Positions 7,268-17,131 of a stretch of 64,000 nt of DNA are shown here, in pieces (positions within the stretch are counted from its first letter, which is position 1; every line of letters begins with the position of its first letter). The notes beneath the pieces are model-generated. The model saw only the letters and a list, made by a program, of their open reading frames with translations, was not told the DNA's origin and did not search any database. Location of the stretch: assembly GCA_033808805.1 (NCBI GenBank), contig JAPXMY010000002.1, forward strand, positions 1 through 64,000, read 5' to 3'. The translations under genes and the position numbers were made by a program. Source of the stretch: UBA1783 sp033808805 (GTDB lineage Bacteria; Bacillota_I; Bacilli_A; Erysipelotrichales; Erysipelotrichaceae).

Positions 7268-9304
7268 ATGAAAAATATTGAAGTATTATCACCAGTTGGT
7301 TCACCAGAATCACTTGTCGCTGCTGTTAGATCTGGAGCTGATGCCATCTATTTAGGCGCCAAAAGCTTTTCAGCCAGAAGAAATGCGACTAATTTTGATG
7401 AAGATGAACTGTTAAACACGGTTAAATATTGTCATAAACGCAACGTAAAAGTTTATGTTACTGTAAATATCATGATCAAAGAAAAAGAGATAGCTGAGGT
7501 TATTGAACTTTTAGAGTACCTTAATGATCTGGGAGTTGACGCTATTATTGTTCAGGATTTAGCAGTGGCCAGATTGGCTAATGAGTTTTTCCCTGATTTA
7601 CCACTGCATGGTTCTACTCAGATGAGTGTTTCTAACCCCTACGCTTTACCAATATTAAAAAGATTGGGAATCAGAAGAGTAGTAGTGGCTAGAGAAATGA
7701 ATAAAAAGCAGTTACAACATTTCTGTTCTAAAGCCAGAGAATACGATATTGAGGTAGAATACTTTGTTCATGGAGCTCTATGTATGTCTGTATCAGGGCA
7801 ATGTCTTTTAAGTGCTATGATAGGTACCAGAAGTGGAAACAGGGGATTATGTGCCCAAAGCTGTCGTTTGCCATTTGAGGTTGAAAATGGAACAGGTTAT
7901 GATCTGTCTTTAAAAGATTCTTCGCTTTTTAAATATGTTAATGAGTTAAAAGAAATTGGTGTATCGTCTTTAAAAATTGAAGGTAGAATGAAAAGACCTG
8001 AATATATCGCTGTTGCTACAAAATGTTGCAGAGAAGCGGTAGATAACAATTTTGTTGATGAAAACCTGGAAAGGCAACTGAAGGATATTTTCTCCAGAAG
8101 TGGTTTTACTGATGGCTATTATACCAATAAACTCGGCAAGGAAATGTTTGGAATCAGAACCAGGGAAGATGTTTTAGCTTCCAAAGAGGTAATAAATGAA
8201 ATCCATGAAATCTATCGCAATGAACGACAATGGATACCTCTTACTTTTCATTTCAAAGCTAGAGAAAATCAGGATATGTTACTGAAAGTATCTGATGGTG
8301 AAAGCGAAGTCATCGTGAAGGCAGAAAAACCATTAATTGCAACTAACAGGCCAACAGATGAAACAGCACTGGAAGCAGCACTTTCCAAATTAGGTGGAAC
8401 AGCCTATTTTTTAGAAAAAATCAGCTTTGATATTGATGATAATTTATTTATTCGAAACAGCGAAATAAACAAAATGAGAAGAGAAGCTGTTGAAAAGCTG
8501 GATGCTCTAAAAGAAAGAAACAGCTATCGTAAAAAAGAAGTCCGTTATCAGTTAAATGATAGATTACACAGTTTAAAGGATATCTATATTCGTATTGCCA
8601 ATAAAGACCAGCTGCCTGAAAATCTAGCTAATATAAAGGGAATTATTGTTCCGATAAACAGTGATATTGTAAATATTGCTGATAAAATAATTGTTGAGAT
8701 TCCCAGATGGATAAACAATACAGACTACATCATAGACAGGTTAAACTATTTTAAAGAAAAAAATATCAAGAAAGCTTACTGTAATAATTTGGCCGCTATT
8801 GAACTGGCTAATCAGCTGGGCTTTGAAGTAATGGGTGGTAATTTCTTAAATATCTCCAATAGCCTGGCCTGCAGTGTTTTAGAAAAAGAAAATCTTAAAG
8901 ATATAACTGTTTCAGCTGAGATAGATTTAAATGAGATAAATCAGATTCAAACAGAAATGAATAAAGGAATAATTGCTTATGGGAAGCTTCCATTGATGCT
9001 TCTTGTCAACTGTCCTTTAAAAAATGGTCGTGACTGTGCTGATTGTGATCAAAAAGGCTATATCACAGATCGATTGGGCTATAAATTCCCTATCAGATGT
9101 AATTTAAATGTTTCTGAACTTTTAAATCATACCCCTATCTATCTGGCTGATAAAATGGAAGATTTGCAGAATCTGGATTATCTGATTTTATATTTTACTG
9201 ATGAAACAGATAAACAGGTAAGTCAGATACTTAAAGCCTATGAAAATAGGGAAAACATTTTAAAGGAATATACCAGAGGGCTGTATTACAGATCTGTATT
9301 ATAA
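7268..9304 (+). CDS. U32-family protein (RlhA/TrhP-like, RNA hydroxylation type)
   Basis: A 678-aa member of the U32 (peptidase U32, COG0826) family, of the long form with a C-terminal DUF3656-like region. The N-terminal barrel starts with SPVGSPESL and SGADAIYLG. The core carries EYFVHGALCMSVSGQC and RGLCAQSCR, whose cysteines match iron-sulfur ligands in the family; a second CPLKNGRDCADCDQ cluster lies near residue 590. Characterised relatives (E. coli RlhA, Bacillus TrhP) hydroxylate rRNA or tRNA nucleotides using prephenate. The start at 7268 follows GAGAAGGAA inside the end of rapZ, so the pair is translationally linked. The exact RNA target is not deducible. Confidence 0.88.
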   Translation: MKNIEVLSPVGSPESLVAAVRSGADAIYLGAKSFSARRNATNFDEDELLNTVKYCHKRNVKVYVTVNIMIKEKEIAEVIELLEYLNDLGVDAIIVQDLAVARLANEFFPDLPLHGSTQMSVSNPYALPILKRLGIRRVVVAREMNKKQLQHFCSKAREYDIEVEYFVHGALCMSVSGQCLLSAMIGTRSGNRGLCAQSCRLPFEVENGTGYDLSLKDSSLFKYVNELKEIGVSSLKIEGRMKRPEYIAVATKCCREAVDNNFVDENLERQLKDIFSRSGFTDGYYTNKLGKEMFGIRTREDVLASKEVINEIHEIYRNERQWIPLTFHFKARENQDMLLKVSDGESEVIVKAEKPLIATNRPTDETALEAALSKLGGTAYFLEKISFDIDDNLFIRNSEINKMRREAVEKLDALKERNSYRKKEVRYQLNDRLHSLKDIYIRIANKDQLPENLANIKGIIVPINSDIVNIADKIIVEIPRWINNTDYIIDRLNYFKEKNIKKAYCNNLAAIELANQLGFEVMGGNFLNISNSLACSVLEKENLKDITVSAEIDLNEINQIQTEMNKGIIAYGKLPLMLLVNCPLKNGRDCADCDQKGYITDRLGYKFPIRCNLNVSELLNHTPIYLADKMEDLQNLDYLILYFTDETDKQVSQILKAYENRENILKEYTRGLYYRSVL

Positions 9305-9323
9305 AAAAGTAAGGGAGGACAAG

Positions 9324-9977
9324 ATGATTAAAGCAGTAATATTTGATTTTGATGGAACGTTGGCAGATAGAGCCAAGGGAGGCTGCAATGCCTATCGAGT
9401 GTATCTTAAGGAGTTTGTAGTTAAAGAAAAAGTTGATCCAGTTTATTTTGAGGCGATGATTCAAGACTTGATGCTGCTGGATCAGTTTGGTACAAGCAAT
9501 AAAAAACTGATAGCTGAAAAATTTAATAGAAAGTATGGTTATAATATCGATCATGTTCACCTTTATAATTGGTGGGTTAGAAACTTAGGTTTATATGAAC
9601 CCTTATTTGAAAACACTTTAAAAACACTGGATTATTTAAAAGAAAAATATAAGTTGGGCATGATTACCAATGGTTCAATCATCGGACAGAATATTAAAAT
9701 TGACAGTACCAATATTCGTCATTATTTTGACAGTATTATTATTTCTGATGAATTTGGTAAAGCAAAGCCAGATGTTTCTATTTTTAATGAATCTTTAAAA
9801 CAACTGGATGTTTTACCACATGAAGCCATATATGTTGGTGATACCTACAGTAATGATATACAGGGAGCCTATAATGCTGGAATCACTCCTATCTGGATTT
9901 GGAGTGATGATGGCAGATATAACCTGGATTCAGCAAGAAGAATCTATAAAATTGAAGAGTTAATCGGGATATTATAA
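9324..9977 (+). CDS. HAD-superfamily hydrolase (subfamily IA, YjjG-like)
   Basis: A 217-aa HAD phosphatase. Motif I is FDFDGTLAD, motif II MITNGS, motif III the lysine in GKAKPDVSIF, and motif IV YVGDTYSNDIQGA; all catalytic residues are present. The helical cap spans about residues 15-95. Nucleotide or sugar phosphates are likely substrates by analogy with YjjG and related enzymes. It follows the U32 gene by 19 bp with a GGGAGG site, so it is probably in the rapZ transcript, and a possible terminator follows. Confidence 0.88.
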   Translation: MIKAVIFDFDGTLADRAKGGCNAYRVYLKEFVVKEKVDPVYFEAMIQDLMLLDQFGTSNKKLIAEKFNRKYGYNIDHVHLYNWWVRNLGLYEPLFENTLKTLDYLKEKYKLGMITNGSIIGQNIKIDSTNIRHYFDSIIISDEFGKAKPDVSIFNESLKQLDVLPHEAIYVGDTYSNDIQGAYNAGITPIWIWSDDGRYNLDSARRIYKIEELIGIL

Positions 9978-9990
9978 AAAAACTAAAGAG

Positions 9991-10026
9991 ACCTCTTTTA
10001 TGATAGAATTGTAAGAGAGGTTTTTT
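9991..10026 (+). terminator. Terminator-like hairpin overlapping the next gene's ribosome binding site
   Basis: ACCTCT (9991-9996) can pair with AGAGGT (10016-10021), followed by TTTTTT and then the ATG at 10027. The AGAGG of the downstream arm is also the only ribosome binding site candidate for the next gene. It could terminate transcription, block translation, or both. Confidence 0.45.
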
Positions 10027-10857
10027 ATGTATAAAATTATTGCCTGTGATTTAGATGAAACATTGCTGGACTATAATAAGCAGCTTTCTAAGGAAAACGA
10101 AAGAAGTATCAAGTCTTTGGATGAGGAAGTAAAGTTTGTTTTAGCCAGTGGAAAAGCTTACAAGGATTTTATTCCCTACTTAAAACAATTAGGTTTATAT
10201 GGCAAAAAAGGACAATATGCTATTTCCAGTAATGGTACAATGATTGTTAGTTGTGAAAATGATGAAATTATCAGTCTATCTACCTTGCCTTTTGAAACAG
10301 TAGAAAGATTGTTTAATATTGGACTTAAATATGACATTGTCATTCACATCTTTACCATTGACAAGATTTATACCTACAACTTGAATCAGGATGAAATAGA
10401 TTATTTAAGTGGAACAGTTACTTTAACCGTTTTTGATGAACCAGACATTGACTTTCTAAGAAATGAAAATATTATCAAGATTGGCTATACCAAACCTGAT
10501 ATTGAATATTTAAGGGCAATAGAGGAAAAAGAAATTATTGGTCTTGAATATTTTGATAATATTGAACCAGCATATGCATCTGGCAGATATTTAGAATTCA
10601 ATGAAAAAGGTATCGATAAAGGTTATGGTTTAAAACTGCTGTCAGAAAAGCTAGGAATCGATAAGAAATACATTGCTTCTATTGTTGACAATTATAATGA
10701 TTTACCTTTGAAACAATATTCATCGCTGTTTATTGGTGTAGCTAATACTGTGGAGGAATTAAAACCATACTGTGATTATATTTGTCTAAGAAGCTGTGAG
10801 GAAAGTGCGGTCAGTGAAGCAATAGAATATATCAGAAAGAAGGGTTTATGTATTTAG
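10027..10857 (+). CDS. HAD-superfamily hydrolase, Cof subfamily (IIB)
   Basis: A 276-aa Cof-type phosphatase. Motif I is ACDLDETLL, motif II FVLASGK. The IIB alpha/beta cap occupies roughly residues 85-185. The motif III lysine is in EKGIDKGYGL. Motif IV reads VDNYNDL, where the family normally has GDNxND, so the glycine is valine while both aspartates remain. Substrates of this class are usually sugar phosphates. Its last ten bases overlap the beta-galactosidase start, which points to co-expression with sugar breakdown. Confidence 0.87.
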   Translation: MYKIIACDLDETLLDYNKQLSKENERSIKSLDEEVKFVLASGKAYKDFIPYLKQLGLYGKKGQYAISSNGTMIVSCENDEIISLSTLPFETVERLFNIGLKYDIVIHIFTIDKIYTYNLNQDEIDYLSGTVTLTVFDEPDIDFLRNENIIKIGYTKPDIEYLRAIEEKEIIGLEYFDNIEPAYASGRYLEFNEKGIDKGYGLKLLSEKLGIDKKYIASIVDNYNDLPLKQYSSLFIGVANTVEELKPYCDYICLRSCEESAVSEAIEYIRKKGLCI

Positions 10858-12749
10858 GAGTTGACTATTATCCAGAACAATGGGGTTTAGATTTAATTGA
10901 TGAAGACTTAAAAAATATCAAAAAGTTGGGATGCAACATTATCAGAGTTGCCGATTTTGCCTGGGATGTTTTTGAACCGGTAGAAAATCATTATGACTTT
11001 ACTTTCTTTGATCAGGTAATTGAAAAGTGTAAAGAATATGATCTTGAAGTAATGATGTGTGTTCCAACAGCAACAATGCCTAGATGGCTGAATTTGAAAT
11101 ATCCTGAAATTATGGCTGAAGATCAGTATGGTCATCGTCAACCTTTTGGGGGAAGAAGGGGATATTGCTATAACAGTGATACCTATTTACAAAAAGCCTT
11201 GTCTTTGACTGAAGCGATGGCCAGACATTATAAAGATGAAAAACAGATTGTTATATGGCAGCTGGATAATGAAATTGGACATGAAGGAAGTGACATGTGC
11301 TATTGTAAAAATTGTCATGAAAAATTTATCAGCTATCTAAAAGGAAAATATGATAGTATTCAACAGTTGAATAAAAGATGGGGAACTTCTTTCTGGACAG
11401 GTACCTATGACAGGTTTGAAGATATTCAACTTCCTAAAAAAGCCTATACAGCCCAGAATCCTTCTTTGCGTTTAGAGTGGGAAAGATTTAGAAATATCAG
11501 CATTATTAATTTTTTAGAGTCAATGTATCTGAGTTTGAAAAAGATAATTCCAGATTCAGTAGTGCTGCATGATTTAGAAGGGGGAACCCTGGACAAGCAC
11601 TTTGATCCATTTGAGCTGGCAAGAAAATTTGATGATATTGCCTACAATAACTATCCAGTCTGGGGTGGTGTAGTAGAACCTTTGAAACCTTATGAAGTAG
11701 CTATGGCTTTAGATATGGCCAGGGGTTTTAGAAAGGACAGATTCTTTATTACTGAACAGATTATGGGTTCTCAGGGCCATGATGTAATCGGTTGTGCCAT
11801 TAAGCCAAATCAAGGATCCAGCTGGGCAATACAGGCTTTTGGTCATGGCTGCAAGGGCATGCTGTTTTTCCGTTATCGTGGTTTTAATAAGGGAGCAGAG
11901 CAGTACTGTTTTGGACTTTTAGAAAGTGATAACAGGAAAAAAAGAAAATATTATGAAGTTCAAAGATTGTTTAAATATATTAAAGAAAACAAAGAGGCTT
12001 TTAATCATCCAATAAAGGCTAAAGCGGCGATAGTATTTGACTATGATAGTGCCAGCTGTTTTAAAATTCAAAGACAGTCGGATAGTTTTAACTATGTAAA
12101 TGAAACAGCCAAGCTATACAGGCAGCTGTGGATGCGTGATATCTGTACTGATATGATTGTTGCTGGTGATGATTTAAAGCAATATGAACTGATAATAATT
12201 CCATATATGATCATGATGAAAGAAAGCTTTATAAAAACCCTTAAACAATATGTAAAAAATGGTGGCAAAGTAGTCTTGACAGCCAGAACCAGCTGGAAAG
12301 ATCAGGATAATAATTTCATCCTGAATGAAGATTTACCACTTAATTTGACAGATTTAACCGGTGTCATAGTAGACGAGCAGGAAAGTTTGCTAGCTGATAC
12401 TTATCGAGAATGTATAGATCTAGAAGACAGAATTTATAAAGGCCATGTATTTAAGGAAATGTTGCTTCCTACAACCGCCAAATCTTTAGCTAAATGGTAC
12501 AGATGTCCATTTGGGGATTATTCATCCGTGACAGTAAATAATTATGGTCAGGGTAAATGTTATTATCTAGCCAGCAGTTTTGAAGAAGAGTTGATTGAGA
12601 AAATATTTGATGAGATAACTGCTGAAAAGATTGTTAAAAGCGAAAACGAAGAGAATATAGCTTTATCTGATAATCTTATACTGCATATTGATTATGAAAA
12701 CTTTAAATGGGAATTAAGAGATGGTCAGACGGAAAGAAAAAAAGGTTGA
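10848..12749 (+). CDS. Beta-galactosidase, glycoside hydrolase family 42
   Basis: A 633-aa GH42 beta-galactosidase. It opens with GVDYYPEQW, typical of the family. The acid/base glutamate is in WQLDNEIG (about residue 143) and the nucleophile in FFITEQIMG (about residue 303). A CYCKNC cluster near residue 153, with C104 in the preceding segment, matches the zinc site of GH42. The trimerisation (beta-glutaminase-like) domain and a short C-terminal domain follow, so the length is about normal. No signal peptide is present, so it acts on imported galactosides. It overlaps the Cof phosphatase. No transporter is in the window, so the sugar source is unknown. Confidence 0.92.
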   Translation: MYLGVDYYPEQWGLDLIDEDLKNIKKLGCNIIRVADFAWDVFEPVENHYDFTFFDQVIEKCKEYDLEVMMCVPTATMPRWLNLKYPEIMAEDQYGHRQPFGGRRGYCYNSDTYLQKALSLTEAMARHYKDEKQIVIWQLDNEIGHEGSDMCYCKNCHEKFISYLKGKYDSIQQLNKRWGTSFWTGTYDRFEDIQLPKKAYTAQNPSLRLEWERFRNISIINFLESMYLSLKKIIPDSVVLHDLEGGTLDKHFDPFELARKFDDIAYNNYPVWGGVVEPLKPYEVAMALDMARGFRKDRFFITEQIMGSQGHDVIGCAIKPNQGSSWAIQAFGHGCKGMLFFRYRGFNKGAEQYCFGLLESDNRKKRKYYEVQRLFKYIKENKEAFNHPIKAKAAIVFDYDSASCFKIQRQSDSFNYVNETAKLYRQLWMRDICTDMIVAGDDLKQYELIIIPYMIMMKESFIKTLKQYVKNGGKVVLTARTSWKDQDNNFILNEDLPLNLTDLTGVIVDEQESLLADTYRECIDLEDRIYKGHVFKEMLLPTTAKSLAKWYRCPFGDYSSVTVNNYGQGKCYYLASSFEEELIEKIFDEITAEKIVKSENEENIALSDNLILHIDYENFKWELRDGQTERKKG

Positions 12750-12949
12750 CAGGAAATATTTTAATCAGATAATAGTTTTGCTGGCTGTAGTATTTTAGCT
12801 AAATGTGATAATATCTATGGGTGGATTAAAATGTTATTAAAAAGAAGTGTTCCAGAGTAAAAGGATTAAATAGATTAATTTTGCCACTACAGGCAAATAA
12901 ATTCAGTGTTATAAATTGAGGATAAAGAATAGAAAGGTATTGGATAGTT

Positions 12950-13945
12950 ATGAAAGAAAAAATTAAAGTAATTTTAGATTGTGATACCGGCAGTGATGAT
13001 GCTATCGCGATTATGATGGCTATTCTGGCTGATGAAATTGATTTGGTAGGTATCTGTACAGTAGCAGGAAACAAGGCTTTACATTTTACTACTGAAAATA
13101 CATTGGCTGTGGTAGAAGCATTAAACAGTGATGTAAAAGTTTATGCTGGCTGTCATGAAAGCATGGTTACTAAACTGCTTCCAACAAGAAGAGGAAGTTA
13201 TAGTGGGTTTACCGGAGTAAAAGATGAAGGTGATAAAGAACCTGAAATAACCTATCATCATGATCATTTACCTCTGCCAGTACCGACAAGAGAAGCTGAA
13301 AAGAAAAATGCTGTCTGCTGGCTGGTGGAAACACTTTTACAAGCCACAGAAAAGATTACAATGGTCGTAACTGGACCAATGACCAACCTGGCTATGGCTT
13401 TAAGAATTGAGCCGAAAATAGCTGATAATATTAAAGAAGTTGTTTTTATGGGTGGAGGCTTTAAGGTGTTTAATGCCACAAGATGTTCGGAATTTAACAT
13501 CTGGGCTGATCCCGAAGCTGCCCAGATTGTCTTAACCAGCGGTATCAAGTGCACAATGGTACCTTTAGATGCTACTCATAAGGCTAACTTTGATTATGAT
13601 GACTGCAAAAGGCTCAGAGCGATGAATCATTTCGTTACTGATGCTGTAGCTGAAATGATTGAACAGAGAATTGAAGCTTACGATGCTTATCAGCCCCAGG
13701 CTGTTTTAGGAAGTGCTCCGATTCATGATGCCTTAGCTTTAGGTTATCTGTTAGTTCCAGAAGTCTTGCAGGACATCAGATTTATGCGTGTAGATGTGGA
13801 CTTTTCAGGTGGTATGGCTGATGGTCAGACAATTTGTGACACTAGAACATACCCTGACGATGAAAGAAACTGTTATGTAGCCTTGGATGCTGATAACAAC
13901 CTATTCCATCAATTGGTATTTTCATTATTAGAGAAGGTGAATTAA
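12950..13945 (+). CDS. Inosine-uridine preferring nucleoside hydrolase
   Basis: A 331-aa nucleoside N-ribohydrolase, which splits nucleosides into base and ribose. The calcium-binding N-terminal motif reads DCDTGSDDA (family: DTDPGIDDA), with the key aspartates kept. Other family landmarks are MGGGFK, EFNIWADPEAA and the histidine/aspartate pair in IHDALAL. AGGTATTGG precedes the start. The next gene, a pyridoxal kinase, begins one base after its stop, so the two are co-translated. There is no signal peptide, so it is a cytosolic salvage enzyme. Base specificity cannot be read from sequence alone. Confidence 0.9.
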   Translation: MKEKIKVILDCDTGSDDAIAIMMAILADEIDLVGICTVAGNKALHFTTENTLAVVEALNSDVKVYAGCHESMVTKLLPTRRGSYSGFTGVKDEGDKEPEITYHHDHLPLPVPTREAEKKNAVCWLVETLLQATEKITMVVTGPMTNLAMALRIEPKIADNIKEVVFMGGGFKVFNATRCSEFNIWADPEAAQIVLTSGIKCTMVPLDATHKANFDYDDCKRLRAMNHFVTDAVAEMIEQRIEAYDAYQPQAVLGSAPIHDALALGYLLVPEVLQDIRFMRVDVDFSGGMADGQTICDTRTYPDDERNCYVALDADNNLFHQLVFSLLEKVN

Positions 13946-13946
13946 G

Positions 13947-14780
13947 ATGAGTTATAAAAGAGTTTTAACTATTCAGGACATTTCATGTGTTGGTCAGTGT
14001 TCCTTAACGGTAGCACTGCCAGTTTTATCAAGCTGTGGGGTAGAGACGGCAATTTTGCCTTCAGCAGTTTTATCAACCCATACTGGTGGATTTAAAGGTT
14101 ATACTTTTAGAGATTTGACCGATGATATGATGCCAATTGCTGAACACTGGCAAAAAGAAAACATTCTATTTGATACGGTTTATAGCGGTTATTTAGGCAG
14201 CGCCAGACAGATAAATCATGTTTTAGAGATTACTGAAAGATTGCTTAAAAAAGATGGATACAGTATTGTTGATCCAGCAATGGCTGATAATGGCAAGCTT
14301 TACTATGGCTTTGACTTGGCTTTTGTCCAAGAGATGAAAAAACTGGTCTTTGCCAGTGATATCTGTCTTCCTAATATTACTGAAGCCTGTTTTTTAACAG
14401 AAACAGAATATAGGGAGGAATATGATGAAGAGTATACTGATGGTATACTGAAAAAATTATCTGCTGCAGGAGCTAAAACTATTGTACTTACTGGAATCAG
14501 TTACGATGATGAAACAACTGGAGTACTGATATTGGAAAATGGAGTTAAATCATACTACCGTCATAAAAAGATTGATAGAAAATATCATGGTACAGGTGAT
14601 ATCTATTCATCGGCTTTTACCGGGGCTTTAAACAGAGGAAAATCAGTTTATGAAAGTGCCAGAATAGCTGCTGATTTTGTGGTTAAATGTATTGAAAATA
14701 CTATTACTGATGATAGTCACTGGTATGGAGTAAAATTTGAACCGCTTCTATATCAGCTAAGTTTAGAAGTCTTAGACTGA
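13947..14780 (+). CDS. pdxY: Pyridoxal/pyridoxamine kinase
   Basis: A 277-aa PfkB-superfamily vitamin B6 kinase of the PdxK/PdxY type. The start IQDISCVGQCSLT matches the substrate-binding segment of this family, and VDPAMADNG and LPNITEA are characteristic. The anion hole and catalytic Asp are in HGTGDIYSS (about residues 212-220). AAGGTGAA lies upstream, inside the end of the nucleoside hydrolase. It phosphorylates pyridoxal to make PLP. GcvPA/GcvPB in the convergent operon and the aminotransferase at 34229 both need PLP. The symbol is by family resemblance; pdxK-like is equally possible. Confidence 0.85.
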   Translation: MSYKRVLTIQDISCVGQCSLTVALPVLSSCGVETAILPSAVLSTHTGGFKGYTFRDLTDDMMPIAEHWQKENILFDTVYSGYLGSARQINHVLEITERLLKKDGYSIVDPAMADNGKLYYGFDLAFVQEMKKLVFASDICLPNITEACFLTETEYREEYDEEYTDGILKKLSAAGAKTIVLTGISYDDETTGVLILENGVKSYYRHKKIDRKYHGTGDIYSSAFTGALNRGKSVYESARIAADFVVKCIENTITDDSHWYGVKFEPLLYQLSLEVLD

Positions 14781-14791
14781 TTTTACAGCTA

Positions 14792-14821
14792 TAAAAAACA
14801 GATAAGACTTGCCTTATCTGT
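14792..14821 (-). terminator. Terminator of the glycine cleavage operon
   Basis: ACAGATAAG (14798-14806) pairs with CTTATCTGT (14813-14821). Read on the minus strand it ends in a run of six T residues. It lies between lpdA and the convergent kinase gene. Confidence 0.85.
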
Positions 14822-14831
14822 CAAATAATTA

Positions 14832-16172
14832 CTATTTACAACTATCCCAGATCATTTCCACGATTGTTGGATGAGGATGGATAGTTTTTTTAATCTGGGC
14901 CATTGTGAGTTTATTTTCAATAGCTAAAGCTAACTCTCCGACAATGTTGGTAGCATCACTGCAGAGCAGCTGAGCACCAATCAATGTCTCTGTTTCAGTA
15001 TCAAAGACCAGTTTCAGATAGCCATTTTCACTATCTTCAATCAGACATTTGCCATTTGAACCAGTCAATATTTTTCTATTGAAGGTATTAAAGCCCTTTT
15101 CTTTAGCTTCTGCTTCCGTTAAGCCAACACTGGCAATTTCCGTATTGGTGTAAATACAGTTGGGAATGGTATTTTCACTGATTGTTTTGTTTTTATTTAA
15201 AATGACATCAATAACATTTTCTCCCTGAGCTATGGCTACATGGGCTAATTGGATATTTGTGCTTCTTACATCACCAATGGCATAAATATTATTTACACTG
15301 GTTTGATAGTTTTCATCAGTTACAATACCTCGATTAATTTCAATGTCTACATTTTCCAATAAATCTAGCGTATTGGCTTTTCTTCCAGTAGCTACAATAA
15401 CCTGTTGAGCCCTGAGGGTAATTTCCTTGTCATTTTTATCCAGATAACTGACAGCTTTTTCATTATCCCTGTCACTTATTTCCAGTACTTTGGCTTTGGT
15501 GATTACTGAACAGCCCTGTTTCTTTAATGCCAGGGTGAGCTTTTGAGAAATCTCTCTATCCATATTAAAGATGATCTGATCAGCCATTTCCAGAATGGTT
15601 ACCTGTTTATCTAAATTCAGTAAAACAGTAGCCAGTTCAACTCCAATAATGCCGCCTCCAATGATGATATAGCTATCTTTCAGGTTGAAATCATGTTCCA
15701 GTATTTCATCTGAAGTAATGGCTTTATCAATTCCTTTAATAGGAGCTTTAGCGACAACTGATCCGGCAGCTATCAAGATATTTTCAGCCTTGAAACTGGC
15801 AGTTTCGGTTTTAATAAGATTGTTTTCACAGATTCTGGCATGCTGGTTGATTACGGTTATTTTTTCCTTCTGCAGCTGTTTTTCAATAGAGCCTCTTAAA
15901 GAATCTACCACTTCATTTTTTCTGTTCAGCATCTGCTGATAATCATAATGGTAGTTTTCAATAACTATCCCATGCTTATTATTAGATGATAGATTTTTAT
16001 ACAGCTGGCTGCTGTGAATCAAACATTTAGTCGGAATACAGCCTCGATTTAGACATGTCCCTCCGATTTTATTTTTTTCAAATAAGATGACACTTAAACC
16101 ATTTTTAGCTGCCTTAAAAGCAGCCGTATAGCCGGCTGGTCCACCTCCTATTATCGCTAAATCATAAATCAT
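14832..16172 (-). CDS. lpdA: Dihydrolipoamide dehydrogenase (L-protein)
   Basis: A 446-aa flavoprotein disulfide reductase that reoxidises dihydrolipoyl groups with NAD. The FAD-binding motif is IIGGGPAGYTAA at the N-terminus. The redox disulfide lies in GGTCLNRGCIPTK (cysteines about residues 40 and 45). The NAD-binding fold starts at IIIGGGIIGVE, a second FAD motif is YAIGDV, and the C-terminal HPHPTIVEM supplies the catalytic His. It ends the gcv operon, overlapping lplA by four bases (ATGA), so it should serve as L-protein of glycine cleavage. No other lipoyl enzyme complex is in the window. Confidence 0.93.
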   Translation of the reverse strand: MIYDLAIIGGGPAGYTAAFKAAKNGLSVILFEKNKIGGTCLNRGCIPTKCLIHSSQLYKNLSSNNKHGIVIENYHYDYQQMLNRKNEVVDSLRGSIEKQLQKEKITVINQHARICENNLIKTETASFKAENILIAAGSVVAKAPIKGIDKAITSDEILEHDFNLKDSYIIIGGGIIGVELATVLLNLDKQVTILEMADQIIFNMDREISQKLTLALKKQGCSVITKAKVLEISDRDNEKAVSYLDKNDKEITLRAQQVIVATGRKANTLDLLENVDIEINRGIVTDENYQTSVNNIYAIGDVRSTNIQLAHVAIAQGENVIDVILNKNKTISENTIPNCIYTNTEIASVGLTEAEAKEKGFNTFNRKILTGSNGKCLIEDSENGYLKLVFDTETETLIGAQLLCSDATNIVGELALAIENKLTMAQIKKTIHPHPTIVEMIWDSCK

Positions 16173-17131
16173 AAAGATTCTCCCTTCTTTAATAATAGAT
16201 CAATAATATCTTTATATTCCTTGCTTTCATCATAAAAGTAAAGATTATCATTCAGTTTTTTATTTAACAGGATAGTCTCTACTTCTTTTGGAAAGTCACT
16301 GTTTAAGCAATCAGAAGAAATAGTTATATCTGCAATCTTATTATCGTTGAGATTGTAGGATATTTTTATTAGCCCCCAATCAAACTTATTAGACTTACGG
16401 AAACTATAGCTTTTCTTTAGTCCGTAGATAAATTTTTCATCTTGATACGCTCTTGATAGCTTTGCTATTTTTTTAAAATCAACTTCGATAGCTTCACTTT
16501 TTTTCTGATAATAGTTTTCAAAACTGTTTAACAGTGCTTTTTTCAGCTCTTCTATGGTCAGTTTTTCATTTACTTCTTTTAAATTGACAACTCTGGATTT
16601 TACTGATTTTACATGTTTGCTTAAAAGTTTTTCTTTTGCCACATTTAAGTATTTTGACAATTTGTTTTTATCAACATCCACCATCAGGGTACCATGGTGC
16701 AGGCAGTTTCTACTGTTTAAATAAGCATGACCAGAAAACTTGTAGTTATCTATAACCAGATCATTTCGACCGCTTATTTCAGCCTGAATGTTTAAACTCT
16801 TCAAGGCATTTAAGATAATATGATTATTTGTCTCTTTTTCATACTGGTCTTTGCTGGTAACAAAAGAGAAGTTTAAATTCCCCAAATCATGATAGACAGC
16901 TCCACCACCGGTTTTTCTTCTTACTGGTTTGACTTCATCAAGTTTCATTAAATCCAGATTACATTCATCATAGATATTCTGATTTTTACCGATTACGACA
17001 CAGTTTTTATTCTGCCATAAAAACAATAGAGCACTATTAACAGGAAGAGCATCAGTGAGATACTCTTCCATAGCTAAATTTTTATAAGGGTCTAAACAAT
17101 CAGTTTCAAGATAGAATATTTTATTAATCAT
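16169..17131 (-). CDS. lplA: Lipoate-protein ligase A
   Basis: A 320-aa lipoate-protein ligase that activates lipoate with ATP and attaches it to lipoyl-domain lysines. The family motifs RRKTGGGAVYHD and GNLNFSF bind lipoyl-AMP, the catalytic-site KFSGHAY and HHGTLMVD follow, and a C-terminal accessory domain is present. The ATG at 17131 lies within the end of gcvPB and has no ribosome binding site of its own, so translation is probably coupled; a TTG two codons earlier is an alternative. Its place in the operon says that its target is the H-protein encoded three genes upstream. Confidence 0.92.
   Translation of the reverse strand: MINKIFYLETDCLDPYKNLAMEEYLTDALPVNSALLFLWQNKNCVVIGKNQNIYDECNLDLMKLDEVKPVRRKTGGGAVYHDLGNLNFSFVTSKDQYEKETNNHIILNALKSLNIQAEISGRNDLVIDNYKFSGHAYLNSRNCLHHGTLMVDVDKNKLSKYLNVAKEKLLSKHVKSVKSRVVNLKEVNEKLTIEELKKALLNSFENYYQKKSEAIEVDFKKIAKLSRAYQDEKFIYGLKKSYSFRKSNKFDWGLIKISYNLNDNKIADITISSDCLNSDFPKEVETILLNKKLNDNLYFYDESKEYKDIIDLLLKKGESL

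Noticed and set aside
12750..12949. A gene or regulatory RNA between the beta-galactosidase and nucleoside hydrolase
   Set aside because: No frame of useful length with a ribosome binding site, and no stable hairpin; the minus-strand frame here overlaps the nucleoside hydrolase and has no support.
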